Of a stretch of 8,458 nucleotides of DNA, positions 1-7,810 are shown in pieces. This DNA comes from an uncultured bacterium. Lineage in GTDB: Bacteria; Cyanobacteriota; Vampirovibrionia; Gastranaerophilales; Gastranaerophilaceae. The position numbers were made by a program, and so were the translations under genes. The first letter of the stretch is position 1. Every line of letters starts with the position of its first letter. The stretch is from assembly GCA_900314375.1 (NCBI GenBank), contig OMVC01000048.1, forward strand, positions 1-8,458. Reading direction: 5' to 3'. The notes beneath the pieces are model-generated. The model saw nothing but the letters and a program-made list of their open reading frames with translations. It was not told where the DNA came from and did no database searches.

Positions 1-676
1 CCAATAATTCCCCCGATATATAATCCATTCTGTATGTATTGAAATTGCATATATATATAAGTATCAATGTAACTGTGATATTCAATATAAGCGCTAAATA
101 TAAATATCTGTTTGGTTTTTCTTCCGCAAAATTAATAATTTTATCCACAATAAATATTGAAACCAAACCTATAAACAATCCGCAAACAACGTCTTGCGGA
201 GTATGCACTCCAAGCCATAATCTGGAAAATCCGATAAGCAAAATTAAGCATATCAAAAGAGTACAAATTACAGGCTTCCGTCTTAGTATGTATGCTGTTC
301 CTCCCAAAACAGAAGAACTCATTGCAGAGTGACCACTCGGGAAAGAATAGCCTTTTGCAAATGGAACTGCAAGCTTTGAAGGATGTATTTTATCGCTTAA
401 AACCCAAGGGCGGTATACGCAGGCTAACATTTTCAAAAAATGCGTTATCACAGAATTAAAACCTTCAAGAGTGAATAAATATAGCCCTGCTCTAAAATCA
501 ATACACCAATAAACAATTGCACAAATCAACGTCGGAAGCCAAAATTCACCAAATATAGTAATTGATAAAAAGAATTTATCAATAAATTCAGGTTGCCCTA
601 TTCTTATATTTTGTAAAAACAGGAGAAAATCTATTTGCGGATTTATCCAATTTGGGTTTGACAAACAATCTATCAC
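1..676 (-). CDS. PAP2-superfamily membrane phosphatase (3' end beyond the window)
   Basis: This is an integral-membrane lipid phosphatase of the PAP2 family, which dephosphorylates lipid (pyro)phosphates such as undecaprenyl pyrophosphate or phosphatidic acid on the outer face of the inner membrane. All three family motifs are visible with exact spacing: K82-x6-R89-P90, P113-S-G-H116, and S151-R152-x5-H158-x3-D162; H116 and H158 are the expected catalytic histidines. Hydrophobic helices flank the motifs. The visible 225 residues are open to position 1, so the C-terminus is missing. The start is uncertain: an in-frame TAA lies at 686-688 and no ATG follows before conserved sequence, so GTG at 674-676 is the best choice, with TTG at 662-664 as the alternative; neither has a clear Shine-Dalgarno. 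The gene is divergent from the dipeptidase at 834, and both could act on cell-wall material. The family call is firm; the substrate cannot be read from the sequence. Confidence 0.9.
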   Translation of the reverse strand, partial: MIDCLSNPNWINPQIDFLLFLQNIRIGQPEFIDKFFLSITIFGEFWLPTLICAIVYWCIDFRAGLYLFTLEGFNSVITHFLKMLACVYRPWVLSDKIHPSKLAVPFAKGYSFPSGHSAMSSSVLGGTAYILRRKPVICTLLICLILLIGFSRLWLGVHTPQDVVCGLFIGLVSIFIVDKIINFAEEKPNRYLYLALILNITVTLILIYICNFNTYRMDYISGELL

Positions 677-696
677 ATGACCATATTACCACAACA

Positions 697-713
697 TAAT
701 TGATAATCAATTA
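697..713. promoter_or_regulatory. 17-bp perfect inverted repeat, candidate operator
   Basis: TAATTGAT-A-ATCAATTA is an 8-bp perfect inverted repeat around one central base. It lies in the divergent region between the phosphatase (start 676) and the dipeptidase (start 834), just upstream of the expected -35 position of the dipeptidase promoter. The geometry fits a dimeric regulator site. It is almost entirely A/T, so chance is a real alternative in this AT-rich DNA, and I do not recognise the regulator. Confidence 0.3.
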
Positions 714-737
714 AAGTTTATTTATGAAACAAATCTG

Positions 738-746
738 TGCTATAAT
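738..746 (+). promoter_or_regulatory. Extended -10 promoter element for the dipeptidase gene
   Basis: TGCTATAAT is a consensus TATAAT at 741-746 preceded by TGn, i.e. an extended -10 box. The -35 position (about 718-723, TTATTT) is a poor match, which is tolerated with an extended -10. Transcription would begin near 753, giving a leader of about 80 nt before the ATG at 834. Confidence 0.55.
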
Positions 747-833
747 ATTCTCGCCTTTATACATATTTAAACAAGTTCAACCGGAAACCGTACAGTTAAA
801 TTATGAATTTTATTATGATAAAAGGAGAGTATT

Positions 834-1511
834 ATGAAAAAGTTATTTTTGACTATTTTAATATTATTTAGTTTTATACAAACATCTTTTGCCTCACAAA
901 TTTCTTATGACAAAAGTGATTTTGCGCCGATATATAGTGTTATTGATGATGCGGCTTTTGATATTCGTTATTATTCACCAAACAATTTTACCGGTAACAA
1001 AATTAACGGCTACAAAGCACCTGTTGCTTATATGACAAAAGAATCACTGCAAGCTTTATCCGTTGCCGCAGAAGATTTGCGCAAACAAGGTTACAGATTA
1101 CTCATTTGGGATTCTTACAGACCGCAAAAGGCTGTTGATAATTTTGTAAAATGGATAAATGATTCAAATGATGAAGGAGATAAATCTTTTTATCCGGATT
1201 TGAAAAAATCTGATTTGCTGGAAGGTCAGTATATAATGGCGAAGTCAGGACATACCAGAGGTTCAACGGTAGATTTAACAATAGTAAAAAAAGACGGCTC
1301 TTTTGTTGATATGGGCGGGACATTTGATTTATTTTCAGAAATTTCACATCCTGATTACAAAAAGCTCACCAAAACTCAAAAGAAAAACAGAAAAATATTG
1401 CATGATGCAATGATAAAAGCAGGCTTTAAAGGAATAGATTCAGAGTGGTGGCATTTTACTTTAGAAAATGAACCGTACCCTGATACTTATTTTGACTTTG
1501 ACATAGAATGA
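834..1511 (+). CDS. Secreted D-alanyl-D-alanine dipeptidase (VanX/DdpX-like, peptidase family M15D)
   Basis: This is a zinc dipeptidase that would hydrolyse D-Ala-D-Ala in the periplasm. Residues 1-20 are a signal peptide (KK, hydrophobic core, cleavage after SFA). The VanX active site is complete: the SGHTRGSTVD motif supplies zinc ligands H140 and D147, EWWH at 204-207 supplies the catalytic E204 and third ligand H207, and R96 in DSYRPQ matches the transition-state arginine. The MGGTFDLFSE segment at 160-169 is also typical of the family. At 225 residues it is close to the usual size once the signal peptide is allowed for. AAAGGAG at 821-827, six bases before ATG, fixes the start. No vanH/vanA ligase or VanRS pair is in view, and export is unlike the cytoplasmic resistance VanX, so peptidoglycan turnover or D-Ala scavenging is more likely than glycopeptide resistance. 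Confidence 0.92.
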   Translation: MKKLFLTILILFSFIQTSFASQISYDKSDFAPIYSVIDDAAFDIRYYSPNNFTGNKINGYKAPVAYMTKESLQALSVAAEDLRKQGYRLLIWDSYRPQKAVDNFVKWINDSNDEGDKSFYPDLKKSDLLEGQYIMAKSGHTRGSTVDLTIVKKDGSFVDMGGTFDLFSEISHPDYKKLTKTQKKNRKILHDAMIKAGFKGIDSEWWHFTLENEPYPDTYFDFDIE

Positions 1512-1572
1512 AAGTAATATAATATTTTAGGATAAGATATATAGCAACATTAATATAAGTAATCCAATAATA

Positions 1573-2004
1573 TTAATTCCTTCTGTTTTTTATATATTCA
1601 ACAGCATCAAAATTATCGGGATTTGCATCAGAAACAGGAATGAATATAAGTAATTTATTATCTTTAAAAGAACCTGTGATAAGATTCTTTTTAGCAGACT
1701 TTATTTTTAATATTTCTTCCGGCTCCTCGCTACCGGCAAATTTAAACTTCACATTATCAACTGTTTGCACACAAGAAAACGGTAACCCGATACCATTTTT
1801 GCTATCTTCTGTATGACCTGAATTTTCATCATAAAAAACATAAAAATAAAATTGGCTTGATTTATTTTCGGGTGAATAACTTTTATACACACCTCTATGA
1901 AAATATGCGGCTACAGATTCATTATCAAGATTTGTGCAGCCGGTAAGCAAGCTTATTTCAACTAAAATCGCTATGAGAATTAATGCTTTTACTATCTTTT
2001 GCAT
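1573..2004 (-). CDS. Small lipoprotein of unknown function
   Basis: I do not recognise this family. The 143-residue product starts with a basic n-region (MQKIVK), a hydrophobic core, and a clear lipobox L20-T-G-C23, so it should be exported, lipidated on C23 and anchored in the envelope. The mature part is about 120 residues, rich in aromatic beta-strand-like segments (for example QFYFYVFYDE at 51-60) with a second cysteine, C78, in GLPFSC. It has no metal-binding or catalytic motif that I can identify. ATG at 2002-2004 is supported by AGGAAA at 2009-2014. It lies 74 nt downstream of the exported cupin on the same strand, so the two may be co-transcribed, and it converges with the dipeptidase gene with 61 nt between the stops. 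Confidence 0.8.
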   Translation of the reverse strand: MQKIVKALILIAILVEISLLTGCTNLDNESVAAYFHRGVYKSYSPENKSSQFYFYVFYDENSGHTEDSKNGIGLPFSCVQTVDNVKFKFAGSEEPEEILKIKSAKKNLITGSFKDNKLLIFIPVSDANPDNFDAVEYIKNRRN

Positions 2005-2030
2005 AGTATTTCCTATATTTAAGAATTGCG

Positions 2031-2036
2031 AGTATA
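2031..2036 (-). promoter_or_regulatory. Possible -10 box upstream of the lipoprotein gene
   Basis: On the minus strand TATACT (5/6 match to TATAAT) lies 26 nt before the ATG at 2004. No acceptable -35 hexamer is found 16-18 nt upstream, so the gene may instead be read through from the cupin gene. Confidence 0.25.
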
Positions 2037-2078
2037 AAACTAAAAGATTATTTAGGAGTAAAACATACCGTAAATATA

Positions 2079-2492
2079 TTATTTATTGACAGATAATGGG
2101 GTTCCTATTTCGCCAATATAAAAAACTACAAGTTCAACAGGCTCATTTCCGGTATTTTTGCCATAGTGATACTTTCCTACTAATTCAGGTAAAACTTCAC
2201 CTTCGTGGAGTGTTATTTCTTTATTATCATCCGTCACAACTGTTAAGATACCTTTTTTAACGTAGGCAATATTTACCAAGTCGTGTTTATGCATAGGTAA
2301 TTCTTCATTAACATTTATGGTAATTTTAAGCACAGTAACTTCGGGATTTTTTATTTTTAATTTTTTATATTTAGCATTATCCCATGTTGAAGTTGTTTTT
2401 AATAATATTTCTTTATTCGCGCTATACGATACGTTTGCTATACATAAAATCGTTACAAATACGACAATAGTTAATTTTATTATTTTTTGCAT
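2079..2492 (-). CDS. Exported single-domain cupin protein
   Basis: The 137-residue product has a signal peptide (residues 1-25, MQKIIK then a hydrophobic core, cleavage after SYSA) followed by one small cupin beta-barrel. Cupin motif 1 is H68-K-H70 followed by G81, and motif 2 contains H109 and G111-x-N113, so three histidine metal ligands are present. The fourth ligand position, normally Glu, is N74. Small cupins of this type include sensors, isomerases and dioxygenases, so the fold does not give a reaction. The frame stays open to an ATG at 2558, but that codon lies inside the TTGACA of a good promoter. ATG at 2490-2492 has GGGAG eight bases upstream and starts a proper signal peptide, so it is preferred. 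The lipoprotein gene follows after 74 nt. Confidence 0.85.
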   Translation of the reverse strand: MQKIIKLTIVVFVTILCIANVSYSANKEILLKTTSTWDNAKYKKLKIKNPEVTVLKITINVNEELPMHKHDLVNIAYVKKGILTVVTDDNKEITLHEGEVLPELVGKYHYGKNTGNEPVELVVFYIGEIGTPLSVNK

Positions 2493-2529
2493 TTTTATTA
2501 ACTCCCAAAATTGTATATAATATTGGTAC

Positions 2530-2558
2530 ATTAAAAAACAAATATATTGCATTGTCAA
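2530..2558 (-). promoter_or_regulatory. Sigma-70-type promoter for the cupin (and perhaps lipoprotein) gene
   Basis: On the minus strand a perfect TTGACA (2558-2553) is followed by a 17-nt spacer and TTTAAT (2535-2530, 5/6 to TATAAT, though the mismatch falls on the important second base). Transcription would start near 2523, giving a leader of about 30 nt before the ATG at 2492. It places the cupin gene in a transcription unit separate from the efflux operon upstream. Confidence 0.6.
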
Positions 2559-2615
2559 TTAAACCTGACAGCCGGTTATAGAAAATAGAACTTGCCTTAT
2601 CAAATAGATATATTA

Positions 2616-4061
2616 TTACAAGTCTTCACGTGTAATATCAATAACTTTTTCTTCTGCTTTCTTAAGAGGAATACCGATTTCCTGTTCTAAATTTGCTGCT
2701 GTTACATTGTAATTCAATATAGCATTATAAAAATCCAAACGAGCATTCAAGTATGTATTTTCTCCGTCTTTTAATTCTATAGCATCACCGACGCCTGCCT
2801 TATAACGTCCTGTAACCTGTCTGTATTGTTCTTTTGCCTGATCAAGCGCAAGTTTTGCCATAACTATTGCCTCGCTTGCAGTTTGCAGTTCAGTATAACA
2901 TTTTTTTACATTATAATATACTGTGTCTTTTACTTCTTGATAACGAGCTTTTGTCATATTATATGTTGAGCGTGCCTCATCAACCTGTTTTTTTATCCTT
3001 ACTATATTTAGTCCATTATAATTTAGCCCGACTCCGATTTGCCCCGTACGGACATCATATTCGCTGCCTAAATTGTTGCCGTAACTTCCATATATTCCGA
3101 TATTAGGCGTAAAATTCCTTCTTTCTGCTCTTAAGTTCATCTTTGCAGCTTCCATTTCCTTTTGGGCTGCTATTAATTCAGGTCTCAATTCAAACGCAAG
3201 TTTAATAGCCTCATCTGAGTCAATACCGAATTTGTTTAAAGACATTTCATCAGAAAGTTCGTAATTTGTATATTCCGGAATCCCCATGATTTTAGAGAGT
3301 CTGATTTTGGCAACTTTTAAAATTTCTTCGGCCTTTACCAAATTTAATTTAGCTTTTCCAAGATTATATTCTGCTGTAACAATATCAAGTCTTGGCTTTT
3401 TACCATATTCATAAAAGCCTTTTGCTTGATTTAACTGTAATTCATAATCTTTGACGGTATCATGATACACCTGTACCTGTGCATGTGCAAATAAAATATT
3501 ATAGTAAGTCGCTTTTATATCATAAATAATTATATTAATATTTTCTTTTGTATTTTCTTGAGCGCCTTCATATTGTTTTTGTGCCATATCTGCTACAGCT
3601 TTTGTTTTACCAAAGTCAAACAGCAACATGTTAGCGGAAATTGAAGGCACATAACCGGTTGAGTTGTAAATGCTTCTTCTGTAATACGGCGGTATTTCTT
3701 TATTATAATGGTTTCCTGTTCTTGAAAGTTCAAGACCCGCACTTATGGACGGAAAGTAATTCGCCCAAGCTTGACCTATTTTGGATTTATATGCATCCTG
3801 ATTATAAAAAGAAGCTTGTATGGCAGGATTGTATTCTATTGCAATTCTGATACAATCATCTAACGAAAAAATCGTATGCGTATCATTTGTATATTTTGTC
3901 CTATTCTCTATACTATAATCCTTTTTATTATTCTTCGGAAGCGTCATTGTTTGCGATTTTTTGTTGTTTTTTAACCCTAAAGCATACGCACTATTAACAC
4001 TTGTTCCGGTTATACACGCAATTAATATTGCAACTATTAAATTTGTATACAATCTTTTCAT
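2616..4061 (-). CDS. TolC/OprM-family outer-membrane efflux channel
   Basis: This is the outer-membrane exit duct of the tripartite pump encoded upstream; family members are trimers with an outer-membrane barrel and a long periplasmic alpha-helical tunnel. The 481 residues contain the two tandem OEP repeats: one at about 67-275 with QAKGFYEYGKKPRLDIVTAE and a closing KIMGIPE, the other at about 280-468 with YKAGVGDAIELKDGENTYLN and a closing EQEIGIPL. Both have the long heptad-like Ala/Leu/Gln helices of the family. The N-terminus is a signal peptide with likely cleavage after A25-Y-A27; L13-I-A-C16 also resembles a lipobox, so lipidation as in OprM cannot be excluded. The linker at 28-63 is rich in Lys and Asn and contains KNNKK twice (31-35 and 43-47). 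The start codon overlaps the pump's stop (ATGA, 4058-4061), so the two are translationally coupled. Confidence 0.93.
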   Translation of the reverse strand: MKRLYTNLIVAILIACITGTSVNSAYALGLKNNKKSQTMTLPKNNKKDYSIENRTKYTNDTHTIFSLDDCIRIAIEYNPAIQASFYNQDAYKSKIGQAWANYFPSISAGLELSRTGNHYNKEIPPYYRRSIYNSTGYVPSISANMLLFDFGKTKAVADMAQKQYEGAQENTKENINIIIYDIKATYYNILFAHAQVQVYHDTVKDYELQLNQAKGFYEYGKKPRLDIVTAEYNLGKAKLNLVKAEEILKVAKIRLSKIMGIPEYTNYELSDEMSLNKFGIDSDEAIKLAFELRPELIAAQKEMEAAKMNLRAERRNFTPNIGIYGSYGNNLGSEYDVRTGQIGVGLNYNGLNIVRIKKQVDEARSTYNMTKARYQEVKDTVYYNVKKCYTELQTASEAIVMAKLALDQAKEQYRQVTGRYKAGVGDAIELKDGENTYLNARLDFYNAILNYNVTAANLEQEIGIPLKKAEEKVIDITREDL

Positions 4062-7000
4062 TCTTCTTCGTCTTTCCTGTTATTAAAATGTTTATCAACA
4101 AATTCTTGTACTATTACATAAAAAGCCGGAGTCAAAACCGTTCCTAAAGTAGCTGCAACAATCATACCTCCGATTACCGTTGAGCCAACGGAGATTCTGC
4201 TGTTTGCACCGGCTCCTGATGCAAATAATAATGGCAGAATACCCAAAATAAACGCAGCTTCAGTCATCATAATCGCTCTAAATCTGAGCAAAGCTGACTT
4301 TATCGCAGCATCATAAATTGTCAACCCATTTTTCTCATGTTCTTCCTTTGCAAATTCTACAATCAAAATAGATTGCTTTGCGGCTAAACCAATTAAAGTA
4401 ATTAATCCGACTTGAGAATACAAATCAAGAGCCTGACCCATCATTAATTGGAAGATAAGCGCTCCGACAATAGCAACAGGAGATATCAGGAGTACCGCAA
4501 CAGGTATCATATAGCTTTCATACAGAGCGACAAGGAACAAATACACAAATAGTAAAGCAAAGCCGACAACTATACCTGTTTGTCCCGAAGATTCCTTTTC
4601 TTGCAGAGAAGTTCCTGACCATGCAAAAGAATAATCATTCGGCAAAATTTTATCTGACAATTTTTCCATAGCGCTCATCGCATCACCTGAAGTTTTGCCG
4701 TTAGCTTGAGAACCCATAATCTGAACGGAACGGAACTGGTTAAACCTTGTAATTGATACAGCACCCGTAATTTGTTTTGCCGTTATCATTGTTGATATTG
4801 GAACAGGTTTGCCCTGCATATTAATTACATATATTCTTTGTAAATCCTCAATTTTATCTCTGTAATTACCCTCTGCCTGCATAAACACCCTGAAAATTCT
4901 TCCGATTTTATTAAAGTCATTTATGTAAGAATATGAAAGTGTTGAGCCAAGAGTGTTATGTAATTCCGCAATATCAACATCCTGTGCTAGAGCTTTTTCA
5001 TAATCTATATTTAAAATATATTGAGGTACATTTGCTTGAAACTGAGTATACACATTTGATAAATTTGAATCTGCATTAGCTTTTTGTATAAATTCATTTG
5101 CAAAAGCCGACAAATCTTGAACTTTAGCATTATTCAACGAAAGTAATTGATATTCAAAACCGCCCGACATACTTAAACCGTCTATTGCCGGAGGAGAAAA
5201 AGTGAAAATTGATGCTTCATTTATATCAGCAGTCCTTTTATAAATTTCTGCTAAAATACCGTTATGAGATAAATCTGTCTGTTTGCCCTGTATAAATCTG
5301 ATAACCTTACCTAATATGCTGACTTTTCTATCACCCCATTCTTTCAGATTTATTACTACAAACCCTTGATTTGAAGGTCCCATACCGCCAAAAGCAATTA
5401 TTCTTTCTCTATCTATCCCTTCAATATCTTCTATTGCTCTTGTAAATTTAATCATTACATCTTGAGTTCTATTCAATGAAGCACCGTCAGGGAGTGTTAC
5501 GGCACTTATCAAAAATCCTTGGTCTTCATCAGGAATGAATCCGGTCGGAATAACTTTAAACAGTCCGAGCATTAAAATCATAATAGCAATATAAGTAATA
5601 ACGGTTAATTTTTTATTATAAACAAATTTTTTAACCATTTCTATATAATATTTTGTTAATGCCTCAAAGTATTTATTAAAATAATTCAAGCCTTTATTGA
5701 TATATGCCAAAATTATTTTTATATATTCGTTTGTAATTTCTTTAGTTTGCTTTGTCTTTTTTAGCAAAATAGAACACATAGCAGGAGATAATGATAATGC
5801 GCAAATTGCAGATATTGCAATTGACACTGCAATACAAACCGCAAATTGCTTATACATGGTTCCGGACAACCCGCTCATAAAGCACATCGGAACAAATACT
5901 GCCATCAATACAGATGCCATAGCAATTAACGAACCGCCGACTTCTTTCATTGTTATTTGAGTTGCCTCTATTGCAGATTTACCGTCTTCCAAATGCCGTT
6001 TAACATTTTCTATAACTACAATTGCATCATCTACAACAACTGCAACAGCCAGAACAAGTGCAAATAATGTTAACAAATTTAATGACATACCGAGCATTTT
6101 TAATGCAATAAATGTTCCGACTAATGAAACCGGAATCGTAACACAAGGAATTAATGTTGCTTTAAAATCACCTAAAAATACAAATATAATTAATATTACG
6201 ATTAATGATGTCAAAAGTATAGTAAATTCTACTTCATTCATTGATTCTGTGATAAATACGGCACTATCCATCATTGTATCTATTTTTAAAGAGTCAGGAA
6301 GTGTCTTGGATAATTTGTCCATTTCTTTATGCACATTTTTTACTATATCAGCCGTATTTGCCCCCGGTATTGGCATAACTTGAATTAATGCACCCGGTTT
6401 TCCGGCAATCAAGCCAAATTTCGAATATGATTTTGCACCCAATTCTACTCTTGCTAAATCCTTAAGCTTAATTTTTGAACCGTTAGGATTTGAACGGACG
6501 ACAATATTTTCGAATTCCTCTACTGAGGATAATCTGCCTTTTGTAAGTAAAGTTAATTTTAAACTCGGTTTTGATAAAGACGGCTCGTCGCCCAACGCTC
6601 CTGTTGAGATTTGAGCATTTTGATTTCTTACTGCATTTTGAATTTCAGATACAGTCACCTTATAACTTGCAAGTTTTACCGGATCAAGCCAAATTCTCAT
6701 ACTGTAATCATCAGCACCGAAAACATTAACAGCACCTACACCGTTTATTCTTTTTATGGCATCTTTTATATATATATTTGCATAGTTGGTTAAATCCAAT
6801 TGATTCCAGGAATCGTCTTCAGAGGACAAATTGAGTATTATTGCACCAATACCGCTTACCTGATTCTCTGCAGTAATTCCTTGTTGTATAACCTCTTGAG
6901 GAAGCATTGACTGAACCTGCTGAAGTTTGTTTTGAACATTCATCAAATTTAAGTCATTGTTAGTGCCTGTCTTAAAAAATATATTTAGCGAATACGCTCC

Positions 7001-7270
7001 GTCATAGCTGGTGGAATTCATATAGAGCATGTCTTTAACACCGTTTAACTGTGTTTCAAGCAATGAAGCAATAGATGATTCTATAACTTCTGCGCTTGCT
7101 CCGGGATAACCTGCGGATATTGTGACTTGCGGAGGTGTAATATTAGGGTATTTTTCCTGTTGCAAACTGAACAGAGAAAGTAAACCTATGATAACAATCA
7201 GTACAGATATTACTACTGCAAATCGCGGTTTTTTAATAAAAAAGTATAAATCTTCCTTATTTATAGCCAT
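4058..7270 (-). CDS. acrB: RND multidrug efflux pump, AcrB/MexB type (HAE1 family)
   Basis: This is the inner-membrane, proton-driven transporter of the tripartite system, working as a trimer that takes substrates from the periplasm and membrane. It is full length at 1070 residues (AcrB has 1049), with the duplicated layout: TM1 at about 15-35, a large periplasmic loop, TM2-6 from about 345, then TM7 at about 555-575, a second loop, and TM8-12 from about 897. The proton relay is complete: D414 and D415 in VVVDDAIVVIENV (AcrB D407/D408), K965 in GLAAKQSILIVEF (K940), R996 (R971) and T1003 (T978). GADDYSMRIWLDP at 185-197 is also characteristic. Of the AcrB pocket phenylalanines, F178 is kept as F184, but F136, F617 and F628 appear as I141, G629 and V639, so substrates may differ. 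GGGAA precedes the ATG. The adaptor gene ends 30 nt upstream, across a minus-strand A-rich gap with a 9-base A run. Confidence 0.96.
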   Translation of the reverse strand: MAINKEDLYFFIKKPRFAVVISVLIVIIGLLSLFSLQQEKYPNITPPQVTISAGYPGASAEVIESSIASLLETQLNGVKDMLYMNSTSYDGAYSLNIFFKTGTNNDLNLMNVQNKLQQVQSMLPQEVIQQGITAENQVSGIGAIILNLSSEDDSWNQLDLTNYANIYIKDAIKRINGVGAVNVFGADDYSMRIWLDPVKLASYKVTVSEIQNAVRNQNAQISTGALGDEPSLSKPSLKLTLLTKGRLSSVEEFENIVVRSNPNGSKIKLKDLARVELGAKSYSKFGLIAGKPGALIQVMPIPGANTADIVKNVHKEMDKLSKTLPDSLKIDTMMDSAVFITESMNEVEFTILLTSLIVILIIFVFLGDFKATLIPCVTIPVSLVGTFIALKMLGMSLNLLTLFALVLAVAVVVDDAIVVIENVKRHLEDGKSAIEATQITMKEVGGSLIAMASVLMAVFVPMCFMSGLSGTMYKQFAVCIAVSIAISAICALSLSPAMCSILLKKTKQTKEITNEYIKIILAYINKGLNYFNKYFEALTKYYIEMVKKFVYNKKLTVITYIAIMILMLGLFKVIPTGFIPDEDQGFLISAVTLPDGASLNRTQDVMIKFTRAIEDIEGIDRERIIAFGGMGPSNQGFVVINLKEWGDRKVSILGKVIRFIQGKQTDLSHNGILAEIYKRTADINEASIFTFSPPAIDGLSMSGGFEYQLLSLNNAKVQDLSAFANEFIQKANADSNLSNVYTQFQANVPQYILNIDYEKALAQDVDIAELHNTLGSTLSYSYINDFNKIGRIFRVFMQAEGNYRDKIEDLQRIYVINMQGKPVPISTMITAKQITGAVSITRFNQFRSVQIMGSQANGKTSGDAMSAMEKLSDKILPNDYSFAWSGTSLQEKESSGQTGIVVGFALLFVYLFLVALYESYMIPVAVLLISPVAIVGALIFQLMMGQALDLYSQVGLITLIGLAAKQSILIVEFAKEEHEKNGLTIYDAAIKSALLRFRAIMMTEAAFILGILPLLFASGAGANSRISVGSTVIGGMIVAATLGTVLTPAFYVIVQEFVDKHFNNRKDEEE

Positions 7271-7300
7271 TCTTGTTTCCCTTTTATTATTTTTTTTTAA

Positions 7301-7810
7301 CTATTTTGTTTTCTTTTTATTTTTTTCTTTCACATAAGGTGTAGCCTTGACTTTTTGACCGGATTTATAAATATCCTGAATACCTTTTACAACTACATCA
7401 TCATTTTCATCAAGTCCGCTTTCAACAAGCCAATTGTTATCAATATTCCGGCTGACTTTTATATCTTTTTTTACAACTTTTCCGTCTTTTACAACCCAAA
7501 CATAATAGCCCGTACCAACGTCCGTTTTTGTTGCGGATTGAGGAATCATCATAACCTTATATGGCTTGTTAATTCTAATTGTTACCTTAACATAATCACC
7601 CGGAACCAGTAATTCATCAGGGTTTTCAAAAATTGCACGAAGCGTTACCGTACCTGTGCTTTCATCAATTTTATTATCAACAAATTCTATCTTCCCCTCT
7701 ATTTCATATTGGGTTCCGTCTGCCAACCCTAAAAGCACAGAAACAGCATTTTCATCATTCTTATCTTCTTCGCTTGCTTCTCTATAATATTTTTTAAGTT
7801 CTATAAAATC
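7301..7810 (-). pseudogene. C-terminal part of the RND periplasmic adaptor, separated from the rest by an in-frame TGA
   Basis: These 169 codons continue, without a frame change, the adaptor (membrane fusion protein) reading frame that is stopped by TGA at 7811-7813. They begin DFIELKKYY, matching the point in AcrA where the beta-barrel follows the lipoyl domain (SNDFLRLK in AcrA, from memory). They carry the rest of the beta-barrel (GKIEFVDNKIDESTGTVTLR, then FENPDELLVPGDYVKV) and the membrane-proximal domain (MMIPQSATKT, then VESGLDENDDVVVKG), ending in a lysine-rich tail and TAG. Nothing here looks decayed. The first in-frame alternative start is GTG at 7736-7738, which has no clear Shine-Dalgarno and would omit the first 24 residues, so independent translation seems unlikely. 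Without this part the adaptor could not dock properly on the pump. The stop may be a real nonsense mutation, a sequencing or assembly error, or a readthrough site. Confidence 0.85.

Noticed and set aside
39..332. Plus-strand open frame of 97 codons
   Set aside because: It is antisense to the PAP2 phosphatase, whose catalytic motifs are encoded on the minus strand; its own translation has no recognisable features.
702..716. Fur-box-like TGATAAT half site
   Set aside because: Only the left half matches the Fur 7-1-7 consensus; the right half is poor, and the 8-1-8 palindrome explains the sequence better.
1549..1577. ATTAATAT / ATATTAAT inverted repeat between the convergent genes, as a terminator
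   Set aside because: The stem is A/T only with a 13-nt loop, and no T run follows directly on either strand; it would be too unstable to call.
2493..2558. N-terminal 22-codon extension of the cupin starting at ATG 2558
   Set aside because: The ATG lies within the TTGACA of the promoter, has no Shine-Dalgarno, and would bury the signal peptide behind an unrelated sequence.
2563..2578. AACC-8 nt-GGTT hairpin downstream of the efflux operon, as a terminator
   Set aside because: The stem is only 4 bp and no U-tract follows on the minus strand.
5697..5960. Plus-strand open frames within the pump and channel genes
   Set aside because: They are antisense shadows of long conserved coding sequence and show no signal, motif or ribosome binding site of their own.
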